DNA from: Bacillus sp. UNC438CL73TsuS30
GTDB taxonomy: Bacteria; Bacillota; Bacilli; Bacillales; Cytobacillaceae
DNA: 64,000 nucleotides
NCBI RefSeq assembly: GCF_000482325.1
Contig: NZ_AXVA01000013.1
Coordinates: forward strand, 124,001-188,000
Reading direction: 5' to 3'
The notes under the pieces were generated by a model. It was not told the DNA's origin, made no database searches, and saw only the letters and a list, made by a program, of their open reading frames with translations. This document shows positions 62,480 through 64,000 of this stretch, one piece after another (the stretch's first letter is position 1; each line of letters starts with the position of its first letter). The position numbers and the translations under genes are program-made.

Positions 62480-63755
62480 ATTCGTCTTTATGTTTTTCCG
62501 GAAACGACCGTAAAAAATCCTTATTAAAGCTAGTTTCGGTTCCAACTTTATGGTCGGGGTCTATCGGTCTCTGTGAGGAGGCCGTTTCGACAATATGCTT
62601 GCCGTACTTTTCTCGAAGGTTCGATATCGTATTGAGCAACGGCTCCTTTTTCGCATCCTTTTCATAGGAAAACAAGTCGAGCTGCTTATAAGCATCATCA
62701 TGATCCAATAAATCAGATCCTGTGATCCCTAATAATCTTACCGGGTTCCCATTCCAATGCTTGATAAATAACTGCTTTGCAGCAGATGAAATTTCATCCT
62801 TTTGATGAATAGGATTTGAAAGCTTTTTGCTCCTTGTAATCGTCTTGCGATCCTTGAAACGAATGGTAATACCCAATGTAGAGGCAAGAACATTTTTCCG
62901 CTTCAGTCTAACCGAAACCGTTTCTGCTAATGAATCCAAAACAGCAAAAAGCTCTTGCTGATTGCTAATATCCCTTGGAAGAGTCGTTGAATTGCCGATG
63001 CTTTTAAACTCGGCCACGGATTCTGGATCAACGGGTCTTGAGTCAATTCCATTTGCACGATCTTTTATCCGAAGACCATTAATGCCTAACAGGGTTTTGA
63101 GTTGAATTTCATTTCCCTTTGCCAAATCACCAATCGTATGAATCCCGATTGTTGTTAGCTTTTCTGCTGTTTTCCTGCCAACTCCATGCATCTCATTTGT
63201 ATTTAACGGCCAAAGCACTGAAGGAATATCCCTTTTACGAAGAATCGTAATCCCCATTGGCTTTTTCATATCAGAAGCCATTTTGGATAAAAATTTATTA
63301 GGGGCAATCCCAATGCTGCAGGGTAAATCAAGCTGCTCAAGAATTCTTTTTTGAATACTATTGGCAATTTCGATTGGGCTGCCGAACTCATAGGAATCCG
63401 TTATATCCATATAACCTTCATCAATCGAAACAGGTTCAACGAGTTCTGTGTATTGCCGGAGGATTTCAAACATCCCCATCGAAGCAGCCCGATATCGGTC
63501 AAAATTAGGAGATTTTACTATTAGCTTCGGGCATAGCTTTTTCGCCTCCCAAAGTGGCATCGTCGTTTTCACTCCAAATTTTCTTGCCTCATAGCTGCAG
63601 GTGACAATAATCCCTCTTCGTTCTTCCACATTTCCGGCAATCGCAAGTGGTTTCCCCTTCAACTCCGGGTCATAAGCCATTTCCACAGAAGCATAAAAAC
63701 TATTCATATCAACATGTAAAATGACCCTTCCGTTTTTCGGATACATTTCCTTCAT
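62478..63755 (-). CDS. dinB: DNA polymerase IV (YqjH, PolY1)
   Basis: A 425-residue Y-family translesion polymerase. HVDMNSFYASVEM and VSIDEGYMDIT carry the metal-binding acidic residues, CSYEARKFGVKTTMPLWEAK the finger, GVGRKTAEKL the helix-hairpin-helix and KQLDLFSYE a beta-clamp binding motif. ATG 63755 follows AGGAAG; GTG 63764 is earlier but within the box region. The second Y-polymerase of the window is yqjW; both are also found in this order in B. subtilis. Confidence 0.94.
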   Translation of the reverse strand: MKEMYPKNGRVILHVDMNSFYASVEMAYDPELKGKPLAIAGNVEERRGIIVTCSYEARKFGVKTTMPLWEAKKLCPKLIVKSPNFDRYRAASMGMFEILRQYTELVEPVSIDEGYMDITDSYEFGSPIEIANSIQKRILEQLDLPCSIGIAPNKFLSKMASDMKKPMGITILRKRDIPSVLWPLNTNEMHGVGRKTAEKLTTIGIHTIGDLAKGNEIQLKTLLGINGLRIKDRANGIDSRPVDPESVAEFKSIGNSTTLPRDISNQQELFAVLDSLAETVSVRLKRKNVLASTLGITIRFKDRKTITRSKKLSNPIHQKDEISSAAKQLFIKHWNGNPVRLLGITGSDLLDHDDAYKQLDLFSYEKDAKKEPLLNTISNLREKYGKHIVETASSQRPIDPDHKVGTETSFNKDFLRSFPEKHKDE

Positions 63756-63796
63756 GTCCTGCACTTCCTAACAACCTTTTATACCTAAAGTATTAC

Positions 63797-63822
63797 AAAA
63801 AGGAGAGCTGCCCGCTCCCCTT
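63797..63822 (-). terminator. Terminator after the M20 peptidase gene
   Basis: A GGGAGC/GCTCTCC stem followed by TTTTT on the minus strand, 10 bases past the stop. Confidence 0.7.
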
Positions 63823-63831
63823 CAAGCTGTA

Positions 63832-64000
63832 CTATTGATTTGTTACTTCATCAATGATGGCAAGTGTCATTTCCGCCAATTTATATAATTCTTCAACCGG
63901 CATACGCTCGTTTGTAGTATGAATTTCTTCATAACCAACGGCAAGATTGACTGTTGGAATGCCAAAGCCTGCGATCACATTGGCATCACTTCCGCCACCG
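63832..64000 (-). CDS. yqjE: M20 peptidase (YqjE, PepT-like), C-terminal part
   Basis: The last 55 codons of a gene cut by the window end. GGGSDANVIAGFGIPTVNLA followed by VGYEEIHTTNERMPVEELY is the M20 metallopeptidase C-terminus, with the metal-binding His in IHTTNE. YqjE of B. subtilis lies next to the dinB (yqjH) gene and ends the same way. It probably cleaves small peptides in the cytosol. Confidence 0.85.
   Translation of the reverse strand, partial: GGGSDANVIAGFGIPTVNLAVGYEEIHTTNERMPVEELYKLAEMTLAIIDEVTNQ

Overview
The window is chromosomal DNA of an endospore-forming Bacillaceae member (low-GC Firmicute, Bacillus/Neobacillus-like). Gene content and order closely follow the B. subtilis prsW-ypdA-gudB to zwf-dinB arc. 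It holds sporulation genes of several compartments (cotJ, spmAB, dacB, spoVA, spoIIA/sigF, dacF, spoIIM, mciZ), the ResABCDE operon, SigX/RsiX and strong AAGGAGG-type ribosome binding sites. No tRNA, rRNA, CRISPR array, prophage or transposase gene was seen.

Layout. 1-5.6 kb (minus): prsW end, ypdA, gudB, mecB/ypbH, a metallophosphoesterase, a small membrane protein and a CBS-ACT protein. 5.7-6.8 kb (plus): cotJABC. 6.9-11.3 kb (minus): ypbF, then the ypbB-recS-ypbD-ypbE operon with stop/start overlaps. 11.5 kb: fer. 11.8-17.2 kb (minus): an M23/LysM peptidase, sigX-rsiX with an autoregulatory promoter, and resDE. 17.3-27.8 kb (minus): resABC, rluB, spmAB, dacB, a superoxide dismutase with an N-terminal extension, ypuI, an unknown gene, scpB and scpA. 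28-31 kb: a 28-aa YjcZ-type peptide, ypuF, ribT, a 32-aa membrane peptide and lysA. 31-37 kb (minus): spoVAF/AEa/AB/AA, sigF-spoIIAB-spoIIAA and dacF. 37-45 kb (minus): pdp-punA-deoB, xerD-yqzK, fur, spoIIM, an EndoQ-like gene and nudF. 45-51 kb: mciZ, yqkF, yqkE, an orphan CoA-transferase B subunit, a SigG-type small protein gene, yqkD, yqkB, a CDGSH protein and a LexA-controlled Y-polymerase pair. 51-64 kb: yqzH, yqjQ, yqjP, a proline T-box leader with proI, a glycosyltransferase, namA, rnz, zwf, an M14 peptidase, dinB and the end of an M20 peptidase gene.

How the parts work together. Promoter motifs read from the sequence match the sporulation cascade. SigH plus Spo0A boxes precede spoIIA, SigF-type sites precede dacF, SigG-type sites precede spoVA and a small basic protein gene, and SigE-type sites precede cotJ and probably mciZ. 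Other control elements are a SigX promoter, a PerR/Fur-like box over the fur -10, paired LexA boxes, a cre-like site before deoB and a tRNA-Pro T-box before proI.

The most unusual features are three. The spoVA operon lacks spoVAC, spoVAD and spoVAEb. Two families of dispersed structured non-coding repeats occur, one of them with a copy that looks precisely collapsed and with a covarying base pair between full copies. A 2.6-kb M14 peptidase block is bracketed by two identical 40-bp terminator hairpins and sits where gndA lies in B. subtilis.
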